The position numbers and the translations under genes are program-made. Source: Euryarchaeota archaeon UBA89 (GTDB lineage: Archaea > Thermoplasmatota > Poseidoniia > Poseidoniales > Thalassarchaeaceae). Taken from it: a stretch of 28,853 nt of DNA. The notes under the pieces are model-generated. The model worked only from the letters and a program-made list of their open reading frames with translations. It was not told the DNA's origin and ran no database searches. Positions 21,351-28,853 of the stretch are shown here, piece after piece; the stretch's first letter is position 1; the number at the start of each line of letters is the position of its first letter. The DNA lies in the NCBI GenBank assembly GCA_002495525.1, contig DAFS01000020.1, positions 1 through 28,853 of the forward strand, in the 5' to 3' direction.

Positions 21351-23750
21351 ATGATGGTGAAGTCCGGTAACCTAACCATATTTTTTTTGGCGATGTTTCT
21401 AATCGCGCCTATGGCACCAATAATTCAAGCAGATACTGTAATTTCATCGGAATCCATTGATTTAACATCGGTAGGGAATTTTGACGATTCAACTCAATGG
21501 GATATTTCAAGTACATCTGGTTTTAGTAATGACCCAGCTGATTACACAATAGGAATGATTGCTGATAATGAACTTTCATTCACACATACTAGACCTGATA
21601 ACTTCATGACTCAAACCTCTTGGGCTAGTAGCAGTACAACTGGAGCAAATTTTAGCCTTGGAACGCCGGACACTTACTATAGTTGGTCTAGAGGTCCTAA
21701 CATATCTGTTGGAGGATTTAGTTATCCAGGATTATATGATAAAGAAATTGAAAATGTTTCATTAGTTTTACACTTCGAGATTCCAGATATATTGTATCAA
21801 GATTCTGTGAGAATTGTCTTAGAGGGGACTGGGGCAGATAAGTTAGTTCGAGAAATTGCGCGTACTACTTCCGGTGTTTTTAGAATGAATAATCCAATGG
21901 TAATTGATTTAGATCACTTACATGACTGGAGTTGGAATGAGATTGTAAATTCTGAAATTACTATTGATTACCATTCAGTAGGTACAAATGATGATTCAGA
22001 AGTCAGAGTGGACTCAGTAGGAGTTCGTGTGAAATATCATATGCCATGGTATTCATTTGAAAATATAAAAGCAAATCATGATACTAATTTTGAAACACTA
22101 CCAGTAATTGATTTCTCACCTTATGATGGAGAAATTGAAGGATTAATCATTGAGTCATGCGGACTTACTCCTGACGGAATAAATGAATCTTATTGGAATC
22201 TTGAAGTTGAAGCACCTTATGGACAAGAATTAGGTAGAATACATGTTTATGGTACTGGGAATTATAGTATAGGAGTTATTCCTGCCGGGGTCGAGGGTGA
22301 TTTTTCTCCTAAACAATCAGGAGATTTGATAGATAACCCTACTGAAAGACAGTTTGTAAGGATACAGATTTTTGATGGATGTATTGAAGCTTTGAGAGTA
22401 GATATAAATGACCCTAGCCTAATAGTTAATGGGAAAATTTCGGGTTCGACAAGTGACCTCTCAAGTGCGAGTAATATTAGATTTGCAATTGGAGAATATC
22501 TGGTAGAAACCGTTCCGATGGATATAGGCGAATTTTCATTCAGCGTACCAATAGGGCATGCTTTCCCATTAGACAATAGTGATTCCAGTATAGGAATTGC
22601 TTCAAGGTTCCAATGGTCATCAGATGGAAATGCAGAAATTACTGTTGTTCATATTGAGGAACTTTCGATAACAGGTGGGTTTGAATTAGAATATGATTAC
22701 TCTCCAATCTGTCAGAATATCGCAAATTTAGATATGATTGAAGATGAGGGCGGATTTCTAATGTCTTTACCTTGTCAGGATGATATTACTCCAAGGTCAA
22801 GTCTATTGATACAAACATCAAGTTCCAACAATGATATCATTAAAGTTGATTCACTATATAGTGCAGAGCAAGACCTCAATTTCATAGAATTACAAACAGT
22901 TAGTGATTCATCTGGAGAAGTTAAAATTACAGTTGAAGTTTTCGATAGTACGCTGAGTCAAGAAAATAAATGGATTGGAATATTTACAGTAAATGTCGCT
23001 CCGGTATCTGATAAGCCTGTCATTGAGAATATTCCTTCTCTATCTTATATGAATTTAGGGGATAGTTTAGTTATTCCAATGAATATATATGATGTAGATT
23101 CTGACAATATTGAAATTACAACTACTAAGTCTTGGGCGATAATCGATGAAAATAATCATCTAATCTTAACTCCGATTGATTCTGGAATTCATACAGTTAA
23201 TATCTTAGTTAATGACGGGGAAAATCAAGTTTCAGAAAATATTACTATTGATGTATCTGCTAAATCTGATTTGTTAGTTGAATCAATAACTATTAGGAAA
23301 AATGGAGCAGATATCTCGATCGGAGAACATGGAGATATTGTAGAAATTATTGCCTATATCCGAAATGAAGGCAGAGGTAATGCTAACGGAATTGATGTTA
23401 GATGTTATGTTAATGATATACTGATTGATACAAAAAGAATTGATACTTTACAACCGGGCTCACTCATCAATACAATTTGTGATACCGCACTTTCAGGTAA
23501 TGATCAAGATAATACAATTAGAATTTTTGTAGATAGTACGTTTTCAATTGAAGAATCCAATGAAGATAATAATGAGAATCAAATTTCATTATTTATCAGT
23601 TCACCCAATAATTCCAATAATGAAGAATCAAATTTATTCTTCAGTGAAACATTGGTAATAGTTTCATCATTAGTGATTATATTGATTGGTTTAGTCTTAC
23701 TACAATTATCACCAGGGAAGATAAAAAAGCCTTATGATAAAAGAAAGTGA
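21351..23750 (+). CDS. Large secreted, C-terminally anchored protein with Ig-like and CARDB domains
   Basis: Predicted surface protein of 799 aa. A signal peptide (hydrophobic about 8-24, ending near IIQADT) leads into a long beta-rich region of unrecognised family (about 30-550). A cadherin/Ig-like segment follows (about 555-635; PVIENIPSLSYMNLGDS ... VNILVNDGENQVSENIT). A CARDB domain (about 638-752) holds EIIAYIRNEGRGNANGIDV and SIEESNEDNNENQIS, a typical CARDB ending. One TM (about 763-785) and a basic tail (KIKKPYDKRK) anchor it. Six cysteines lie in the exported part. Such proteins usually act in adhesion or cell-envelope architecture; no enzyme motif is seen. It stands alone between tRNA-His and the truB operon. 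Confidence 0.85.
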   Translation: MMVKSGNLTIFFLAMFLIAPMAPIIQADTVISSESIDLTSVGNFDDSTQWDISSTSGFSNDPADYTIGMIADNELSFTHTRPDNFMTQTSWASSSTTGANFSLGTPDTYYSWSRGPNISVGGFSYPGLYDKEIENVSLVLHFEIPDILYQDSVRIVLEGTGADKLVREIARTTSGVFRMNNPMVIDLDHLHDWSWNEIVNSEITIDYHSVGTNDDSEVRVDSVGVRVKYHMPWYSFENIKANHDTNFETLPVIDFSPYDGEIEGLIIESCGLTPDGINESYWNLEVEAPYGQELGRIHVYGTGNYSIGVIPAGVEGDFSPKQSGDLIDNPTERQFVRIQIFDGCIEALRVDINDPSLIVNGKISGSTSDLSSASNIRFAIGEYLVETVPMDIGEFSFSVPIGHAFPLDNSDSSIGIASRFQWSSDGNAEITVVHIEELSITGGFELEYDYSPICQNIANLDMIEDEGGFLMSLPCQDDITPRSSLLIQTSSSNNDIIKVDSLYSAEQDLNFIELQTVSDSSGEVKITVEVFDSTLSQENKWIGIFTVNVAPVSDKPVIENIPSLSYMNLGDSLVIPMNIYDVDSDNIEITTTKSWAIIDENNHLILTPIDSGIHTVNILVNDGENQVSENITIDVSAKSDLLVESITIRKNGADISIGEHGDIVEIIAYIRNEGRGNANGIDVRCYVNDILIDTKRIDTLQPGSLINTICDTALSGNDQDNTIRIFVDSTFSIEESNEDNNENQISLFISSPNNSNNEESNLFFSETLVIVSSLVIILIGLVLLQLSPGKIKKPYDKRK

Positions 23751-23830
23751 AATTCTAAAAAGTACTCATTAGGCTGATAATGTATGTAATTCGGGCAATA
23801 GTTATATCAGGTCTGATTCCGAATAAGAAT

Positions 23831-23858
23831 ACCGCGCACTGTCCTTGGGCAGTCCGGT
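23831..23858 (+). other. Hairpin with internal loop in the CARDB-truB gap
   Basis: ACCG (23831-23834) and ACTGTCC (23838-23844) pair with GGGCAGT (23847-23853) and CGGT (23855-23858), giving an 11-bp stem with one internal loop and a 2-nt TT turn that in practice would open. It is GC-rich in an AT-rich gap, 80 nt after the CARDB stop. It could be a terminator without a U-tract, or part of a small RNA. The rest of the gap (23751-23941) holds a TATA-like GTTATATCAGG near 23799 and a 21-codon open frame (23872-23937). Confidence 0.45.
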
Positions 23859-23941
23859 GGTGTGTGTAATTATGATGAAACTTAAAGTTCGTTTGGAAAC
23901 TGATGAATGGATATACGAAGAACATGAAATGATTTAATCAG

Positions 23942-24925
23942 TTAATTCTGTTTAGACCAGTTCTGCGGATAGATATCTGTCGGCATTAGTACACTTTTAG
24001 CCGTAGCAACATGTCCATTTTTCATAGACATAAACTTATCAAAATCTACTAAGGTTTCAGCAATAGCCACAGCTTCGCCTTTCAAACTTTTAATTACAAC
24101 AATGGAATTAGACTTGAACTCTATTGATGAAGAAACAATTCCAGGTTTAGCTAAAGGGGCACCATGCGTCATTGCAGCAACTGCACCATCTTTTACTGTA
24201 ATACTAGGTAATTTCCCTAAAATAGATTCAACGGGGGTTAGAAGTTTAATTAAGCCCCTCTCATCATTGTGTTCTTTCCATAAAAATATTGCATCTTTTA
24301 ATTGATGCATATCACATGCCATTGTTTCATCGAAAATACTAGTTTTATCTCGATGAAGTTCAAGCATCTCACAGGATGTATCAAGAAGTAATCCCATATC
24401 TCTAGTTAGAGTCCTAATGTAAGTTCCTGCAACACAAAATATTTCTATAGCAGCAATTCTAGTAGATTGATCAAAGTCAATTAAACTTAGTGATTTTATC
24501 ATCCTTGTTCTTACCTGAACTTTAACCGCTGATTCTTTAGGAGGTACATTATAAATTTCACCACTAAGATTACTGAGAATTTCTTCTAAATCACTTGATT
24601 CAATATCCCTTCCAAAGCGAATAACAGAGATATATCTTTTATCTCCCTTGAGAATAATATCCGTTAGTCTTGTAGCTCTACCGCACAAGATTGTCAATAA
24701 ACCAGTGGCCATCGGATCCAAAGTACCTCCATGTCCAATTTTTTTAATTTCTAAAATATTACGTACCCAGGCAGTTAACTGATGACTTGTGGGGCCTCTA
24801 GGTTTCTTAACTAATAAAATTCCGGAATTTAATAATTCATCAAGCGATCTATCTAAGGGGGCACTACCAAACTTAATATTAGTAGTAGATTTTTCGTCAA
24901 AAATAATCTCACTCAAAACTTTCAC
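23942..24925 (-). CDS. truB: Cbf5/TruB-type tRNA/rRNA pseudouridine synthase with PUA domain
   Basis: Archaeal Cbf5 works alone on tRNA U55 and, with L7Ae, Nop10 and Gar1, as the catalyst of H/ACA guide RNPs. The catalytic motif GHGGTLDPMATG contains Asp70. The opening GILLVKKPRGPTSHQLTAWV is diagnostic. AGTYIRTLTRDMG is the second substrate-binding block. A C-terminal PUA domain spans about 235-312, including GAPLAKPGIV and AIAETLVD. Length (327 aa) is normal. Its start overlaps the cmk stop by four bases. The order DUF106-cmk-truB is a reduced form of the widely conserved archaeal secY-adk-DUF106-cmk-L14e-truB neighbourhood. Confidence 0.95.
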   Translation of the reverse strand: MKVLSEIIFDEKSTTNIKFGSAPLDRSLDELLNSGILLVKKPRGPTSHQLTAWVRNILEIKKIGHGGTLDPMATGLLTILCGRATRLTDIILKGDKRYISVIRFGRDIESSDLEEILSNLSGEIYNVPPKESAVKVQVRTRMIKSLSLIDFDQSTRIAAIEIFCVAGTYIRTLTRDMGLLLDTSCEMLELHRDKTSIFDETMACDMHQLKDAIFLWKEHNDERGLIKLLTPVESILGKLPSITVKDGAVAAMTHGAPLAKPGIVSSSIEFKSNSIVVIKSLKGEAVAIAETLVDFDKFMSMKNGHVATAKSVLMPTDIYPQNWSKQN

Positions 24926-25455
24926 TCCCTGATTTTTGACTGGACGATTGAAAATACTCCGTCCGCACCTATGTTATCAGCATCAATAATAAGGCTATAA
25001 GGACTCATATCATCTAAATCGATATCATAAAGAATTCGGTATCTTTCTTTATCATCAATTTGTCTTTTTTGAGATAATATCAACTGATCTTCATATACAC
25101 CACCTTCTCTATTTTGTATCCTACGCGCACATTCTTCGGGGCTAACATTTACCCACACTCTTAGGCAATCCACTTCCATTAGGTATGCCCACCAACCAGA
25201 AAGTCTACTTTCGATAACCTCTGCCCCTTGAGGATTGTCAATCTCATTTTTCAACATATTATCAAGAGATTTATCTACCTCGAGATCATTTTTACAGAGA
25301 TCACTAAATTGACCTACTGTCAAACCTCTATTCTTAGCTTCATTACGAAAAACATCCCCACCATTTAGAGATACCCAAGAGTATGCATCTACTAATCTTT
25401 CAACTAAAGTTGAAGTTCCACTCCCGGGAGGGCCACTGACAGTGATTTTTACCAA
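24922..25455 (-). CDS. cmk: Cytidylate kinase (archaeal type)
   Basis: Phosphorylates CMP/dCMP with ATP. The P-loop is SGPPGSGTSTL at the very N-terminus. GGDVFRNEA gives the monophosphate-binding strand, VIESRLSGWWAYL the next family block, and RIQNREG the lid region; this is the short archaeal/AMP-kinase-like form. I propose the TTG at 25455 (177 aa), because it places the P-loop as in other archaeal Cmk proteins (M-x-I-T-x-SGPPGSG) and GGTGA precedes it. In-frame ATGs at 25473 and 25485 overlap the DUF106 gene and would add 6 or 10 residues. It is coupled to truB by a four-base overlap. Confidence 0.9.
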   Translation of the reverse strand: MVKITVSGPPGSGTSTLVERLVDAYSWVSLNGGDVFRNEAKNRGLTVGQFSDLCKNDLEVDKSLDNMLKNEIDNPQGAEVIESRLSGWWAYLMEVDCLRVWVNVSPEECARRIQNREGGVYEDQLILSQKRQIDDKERYRILYDIDLDDMSPYSLIIDADNIGADGVFSIVQSKIRE

Positions 25456-25459
25456 AATC

Positions 25460-26398
25460 TCACCGCCATTCATCTCTACAAACATTACAACGTAATTTCC
25501 CTCTTGTGGTTCTTACTATGTTATCTGAGCCGCAAGATGGGCAAAGAGTTCCTTTCTGCGGAGGTGCCACTTGCAGGTTACCGCTACTACGCCTTTGAGA
25601 TTCAGTTGATTGATTACCAGTTTTTCTTGGACCTGCTCTCTTTCTCTGAGATCTACGTGTTCTAGAATCAGAACTCGATCTTCCTTTATCATCTTCAAGA
25701 AGATGTAGTAAAGGTTCTGGAATCATATCACCCGCAAGTACAACAGGGTGAGTCCTGTAACGCAATAATTTCAAATGCCTATCTACAATTCTTCCTAATG
25801 GAGCACTCATAGTGATATAAGTAGCAATCCATGCCGGGAAAATCCACATAATTCTATTTTCAAAACCCCACATCGGTTGCCAAGGTAAACTAACATAATC
25901 AACTCTAAAATCAATAACTGTATCGGCCATCCAACTAAAAATACCAATAATGAATATCATTGTAAACATCATCGGTTTCATCATAGCGCCTTGCATAGCC
26001 ATTTGTTCAGGCATCATTTCCATCTGTAATTTCTGCATTTTATCAATTTTAGCCGTATCCCGAGACATTCTTGCTTCACGCATCTGTTGACTGATTTGCT
26101 TACTACGATGACTATGGTGAGCTTGTTTCAAAGGATCCATAAAAAAAGAACGTATCACTGTATTTACAATCATTATACTAGAACCGAGAATAAAAACTGT
26201 TGGCACGAAATATTGTTCTAATCCTAAAGTGCCGAAAAGGAATGGCTCAATTACTGTACCTGCGCCGTCCGAAAGAGAGTTTCTCATTCCCGGGAACATC
26301 ATCAATGACATCATCATTAAGAGAAGGAAAAGCATAGGTAACATTGCTGAACCCATTCCAGCGGGTTGGGTATCACCACTCGAACCAGCATCCACCAT
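25460..26398 (-). CDS. EMC3/DUF106-type membrane insertase-like protein with C-terminal Zn ribbon
   Basis: Membrane protein of the DUF106/EMC3/TMCO1 branch of the Oxa1/YidC superfamily, predicted to help insert membrane proteins beside the Sec system. A hydrophobic, Met-rich TM lies at about 18-38, then a TM at about 65-85, followed by MDPLKQAHHSHRSKQISQQM and a cytoplasmic coiled-coil-like basic/Met-rich stretch (about 90-140). Two more hydrophobic segments follow (about 143-160 and 188-202). The core ends near residue 230. An Arg/Ser-rich linker (about 238-280) leads to a zinc ribbon, CPSCGSDNIVRTTRGKLRC then NVC, that is not part of the usual family. The start is ATG 26398; a GTG at 26404 is possible. 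Its neighbours cmk and truB support the family call. Confidence 0.85.
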   Translation of the reverse strand: MVDAGSSGDTQPAGMGSAMLPMLFLLLMMMSLMMFPGMRNSLSDGAGTVIEPFLFGTLGLEQYFVPTVFILGSSIMIVNTVIRSFFMDPLKQAHHSHRSKQISQQMREARMSRDTAKIDKMQKLQMEMMPEQMAMQGAMMKPMMFTMIFIIGIFSWMADTVIDFRVDYVSLPWQPMWGFENRIMWIFPAWIATYITMSAPLGRIVDRHLKLLRYRTHPVVLAGDMIPEPLLHLLEDDKGRSSSDSRTRRSQRKRAGPRKTGNQSTESQRRSSGNLQVAPPQKGTLCPSCGSDNIVRTTRGKLRCNVCRDEWR

Positions 26399-26463
26399 GA
26401 CCACTTGGCTTCATACATATTGAATGAATACTTCGGTTAAGTTACTTCAATTTACAACATTGA

Positions 26464-28853
26464 TTACTTGAAAGAATATCCACAAACTAAGCAGATTGAT
26501 GCTCCTTTATCGCATTCGGACATACAAATTGGACAAAGATTTTGATTTTCTGAAATTTCTTCTATATTATTTTCAGACAAAGAATCTTTAGAATCGATTT
26601 CTAACTCCTTTTGAACTGATTGTTCAATAAAATTATTTTCTAAATCAACTGTTTCTTTAGCCTGATTTGAAATAGGAACTGAAATTAAATTTGTTTGAGA
26701 AACATTATCTGCCCATTCTGGAACATTTGGCTCATCATCTACCTCCTTTCCAAATGTTGCACCATGGAAATCTTGAGCATCTGATACTTTATATTCAGAT
26801 TCAGTATCTCCTTGAATTTCGTATAATACTTCCACACGCTCATTGATTTCTATTCTACCAATTGCCCATGTAACTTTATTCCCATCTCTTGATGATTCCT
26901 TAGTAAACGATGAATCTTTTTCACCACTGACTGAAGATTTAACAGATGAATTTTCTATAGAAAAAGTTCCTGGGACTACGTCGTGTAAAGCTAAGTCATC
27001 GAGAGCTGAATCTGAGGTATTATGGAACATTAGTAAAATTTCATAACGCCCTGCTCCACCACCTGGAAACACCTCTTTACCGGTACTAATCTTTCTTCTA
27101 CGATGAACTACTCTTACCACAGGAGGTCTTTCAACCGTTCTTGTTGCGACTGGGCCAAAGCGCTCCATACTGAAATCAGACCTTATTGGAGCCGCCAATA
27201 GTTCATTTTTTGGAGAAGGGTCAGGTGCGTTTAGAGGATATCGTATAATCAAAGTTTTTCCAGGTTTAAGACCTAGTCTAGAAGAGGTCCCTACAGTAAT
27301 CCTCAAAGCATGTCCCGGATTATCTGGAGATATCAGTTTCTCTTCAATTTGATTACCATTGATTACCTCTATGCGATACTGATCATCATTCAATTCTAAA
27401 CCTTCAATTTCTACATGTACCTTCTCAAGAGATGGAGGGATGAAAATACCTGGTATGTCATCTATTATTCTCATCACATTAATTGTTGCTGAACCCGTAT
27501 TTTCTATGGTAATTGTTGCTTCTAAATCTGATGAAACATATGACTTAATTCTTGAAATATTAAATCTCTTTAGAATTTGAGCATCTAAGACAGACAAATT
27601 TTGTTCAGAAATCGTTATTGAACCAGATGATTGGACTGAGACACGGGGTAAGATAGAATACCTAACTTCTTGAGTGAAACTTGGTTGGTCGTCTGATTCA
27701 ACTCTCTTTTCCATAGACTCCCAACTTCCTTCGGGAGGGATATCTTGTCTTAAATCAGAAAGATCTAAAATTGGAGATTCACGGCCTACTAACCTTACAG
27801 AAGCTCCTGAAAGTGAAACTACGAATGAAGATTTATTTTCAAAAACACATTTACAATGCCAAACTCCTGGACGGTCATCTTCAATCGCATTAACATAAGA
27901 AAATTGTCTACCTGAACTTGAAACATTTTCAAAACTAATTCTAGAAACTGTAGATTCGGCCTTGTAATTTACTTCTGAGGAACCTGCGGGGATTTTTTCG
28001 ACAGAATTAATCAATACATTTGCCAGTATCGATAATTTCCTATTTTCACCAACTGACATCCGCCCAATTTCCCAAATTACAGTATTTTCTTCGATTGAAT
28101 ACTCTGGAGAGTTTGGAATTTGAAAATTAGAGGGAAAATTACGTGTTAGTGTAACATCGGTTAAAGACACATTAGAAATATTTTCAATTTCTATCATTAT
28201 TAGGACTTCTTGAGGATTATCTGAAAATACTAATGAAAGACTGGCTTCCTGTTCTCTTTCAGACTCTGTATCAATTATTTCTCTAATATTTATCATTCTA
28301 GGACCATTTGAACTATATGGTATCGTAGTTACTTCTGTGGCTTCTAACTCCCTTACAGTAACTGTCTTACCTCCTAAATCTGTTGATGCAGTGTTGGATA
28401 ATTCAACCTCAATATCCCATGCACGATGTTTTTTACTTGGGTTTTTAATTATCAACTCTCCATCAATAGTTTGTTTGAGAGAACTACCATCAGGATTAAC
28501 TAAAGAAACCTCATTCTCACTAAGTATTGCATGTAATTTATCACCAGGAATTGAATCAACTTCTGTCGAAGGCCGTAAATGGTTAATAGATACTGAATTA
28601 GAAGTTGCATCATCATGACTTACTTGTTCGGTATCTTTTGAAATATCTTCATTTTCTGAAAGATCAAATACCGCTAGTTTATCAGATAATGACTTTTCCT
28701 CAGATTCCAAAGTTTCTGAAATTGATTCATGGGAAATAACTTCAAAACTTTGTGATGTTTCTTGAATATCCTGATCTGGAGGAAGAGGAGGAGGTTGTAT
28801 ATCTAATCCTGGAGGAAGAGGAGGAGGTGGTGGTGGTAAATCTGAATTCGGAG
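26464..28853 (-). CDS. Partial large protein: proline-rich segment, DUF11-like repeats, C-terminal zinc ribbon (5' end outside window)
   Basis: The reading frame stays open to the right window edge, so the N-terminus is missing; 795 residues are visible. The TTG at 28710 is an internal codon, not a start. First comes a proline-rich stretch (28770-28851) with PPPPPLPPGLDIQ and PPPLPPDQDIQ, then an acidic Ser/Glu-rich linker. A long beta-rich region follows, with repeated DUF11-like signatures such as NVSLTDVTLTRNFPSNFQI and HNTSDSALDDLALHDVVPG, each followed by a ..VTWAIGRIE/VIWEIGRMS strand. The end is another acidic linker and a zinc ribbon, CPICMSEC ... CLVCGYSF. I see no TM in the visible part. 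DUF11 domains are usually extracellular and zinc ribbons cytosolic, so location is unclear. Function unknown. Confidence 0.75.
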   Translation of the reverse strand, partial: PNSDLPPPPPPLPPGLDIQPPPLPPDQDIQETSQSFEVISHESISETLESEEKSLSDKLAVFDLSENEDISKDTEQVSHDDATSNSVSINHLRPSTEVDSIPGDKLHAILSENEVSLVNPDGSSLKQTIDGELIIKNPSKKHRAWDIEVELSNTASTDLGGKTVTVRELEATEVTTIPYSSNGPRMINIREIIDTESEREQEASLSLVFSDNPQEVLIMIEIENISNVSLTDVTLTRNFPSNFQIPNSPEYSIEENTVIWEIGRMSVGENRKLSILANVLINSVEKIPAGSSEVNYKAESTVSRISFENVSSSGRQFSYVNAIEDDRPGVWHCKCVFENKSSFVVSLSGASVRLVGRESPILDLSDLRQDIPPEGSWESMEKRVESDDQPSFTQEVRYSILPRVSVQSSGSITISEQNLSVLDAQILKRFNISRIKSYVSSDLEATITIENTGSATINVMRIIDDIPGIFIPPSLEKVHVEIEGLELNDDQYRIEVINGNQIEEKLISPDNPGHALRITVGTSSRLGLKPGKTLIIRYPLNAPDPSPKNELLAAPIRSDFSMERFGPVATRTVERPPVVRVVHRRRKISTGKEVFPGGGAGRYEILLMFHNTSDSALDDLALHDVVPGTFSIENSSVKSSVSGEKDSSFTKESSRDGNKVTWAIGRIEINERVEVLYEIQGDTESEYKVSDAQDFHGATFGKEVDDEPNVPEWADNVSQTNLISVPISNQAKETVDLENNFIEQSVQKELEIDSKDSLSENNIEEISENQNLCPICMSECDKGASICLVCGYSFK
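28777..28827. repeat. Direct repeat encoding a tandem proline-rich unit
   Basis: The 18-mer TGGAGGAAGAGGAGGAGG occurs at 28777-28794 and again at 28810-28827, exactly 33 nt apart. In the minus-strand protein this is an 11-residue unit ending D-I-Q that contains PPPLPP. The repeat is probably expandable by slippage and continues toward the window edge as further proline codons. Confidence 0.8.

Noticed and set aside
23872..23932. C/D-box sRNA suggested by ATGATGA and CTGATGA
   Set aside because: The D' and C' boxes would overlap, the first spacer is about 21 nt, and no terminal CTGA D box is in place.
28777..28827. Spaced direct repeat as a possible CRISPR remnant
   Set aside because: The period is 33 nt and in frame, the 'spacer' codes for a repeated D-I-Q-containing unit, and only two copies occur inside a coding region.
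1..28853. Search for mobile elements, integrases, defence systems or prophage genes
   Set aside because: No transposase, integrase, nuclease-defence, toxin-antitoxin or phage structural motif was recognised in any frame.

Overview
The window is AT-rich, gene-dense archaeal chromosome. It carries archaeal-only or archaeal-type genes: RNA polymerase subunit L, aEF-1 beta preceded by a tiny Zn-ribbon protein, Cbf5-type TruB with a PUA domain, TruD, archaeal cytidylate kinase next to an EMC3/DUF106 membrane protein, DUF2240, and an archaeal-looking RNase P RNA. It also carries a proteorhodopsin and bacterial-type genes (GTP cyclohydrolase II, TusA-like, RlmE). This mix points to a planktonic marine Euryarchaeon, most likely Marine Group II (Poseidoniales). 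That assignment is inferred from gene content; no rRNA gene is present. I see no mobile element, CRISPR array or phage gene.

Layout. 1-1200: rpiA (-) diverges from the RNase P RNA gene (+). 1211-1945: nitroreductase. 1960-6120 (-): a 1024-aa RND/MMPL exporter followed by a lipoprotein esterase. 6299-9408: a thiol-redox block made of a membrane-anchored thioredoxin-like protein overlapping a VKOR homologue, then a sugar-nucleotide epimerase, then a convergent secreted thioredoxin-like protein with a C-terminal anchor. 9463-11154: RlmE and proteorhodopsin. 11237-11689 (-): a cupin, separated from the rhodopsin gene by a strong hairpin. 11837-12285: Zn-ribbon protein and aEF-1 beta. 12301-13968 (-): rpoL-truD. 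14080-16635: a second RND/MMPL exporter, convergent with a DUF2240 gene. 17324-21153: a tight five-gene run of HEAT-repeat protein, unknown 93-94-aa protein, DEAD-box helicase, TusA-like and RibA. 21169-21244 (-): tRNA-His. 21351-23750: a large secreted CARDB protein. 23942-26398 (-): DUF106/EMC3, cmk, truB. 26464 to the right edge (-): a partial large protein with a proline-rich segment, DUF11-like domains and a zinc ribbon.

Themes. (1) Oxidative folding outside the membrane: a VKOR pair and a secreted thioredoxin-like protein lie beside exported proteins whose outer domains hold even numbers of cysteines (both exporters, the esterase, the CARDB protein). (2) Light-driven energy: the rhodopsin reads as a green-tuned proton pump with lysine where the usual carboxylic proton donor sits. 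(3) RNA and translation: RNase P RNA, RlmE, TruD, TruB/Cbf5, a DEAD helicase, aEF-1 beta, RpoL and tRNA-His.

No stretch over 300 bases lacks a gene once the RNase P RNA is counted. The longest gene-free gaps are 6121-6298 and 23751-23941, and both hold inverted-repeat structure. All family calls come from reading motifs by eye; no database search was run.
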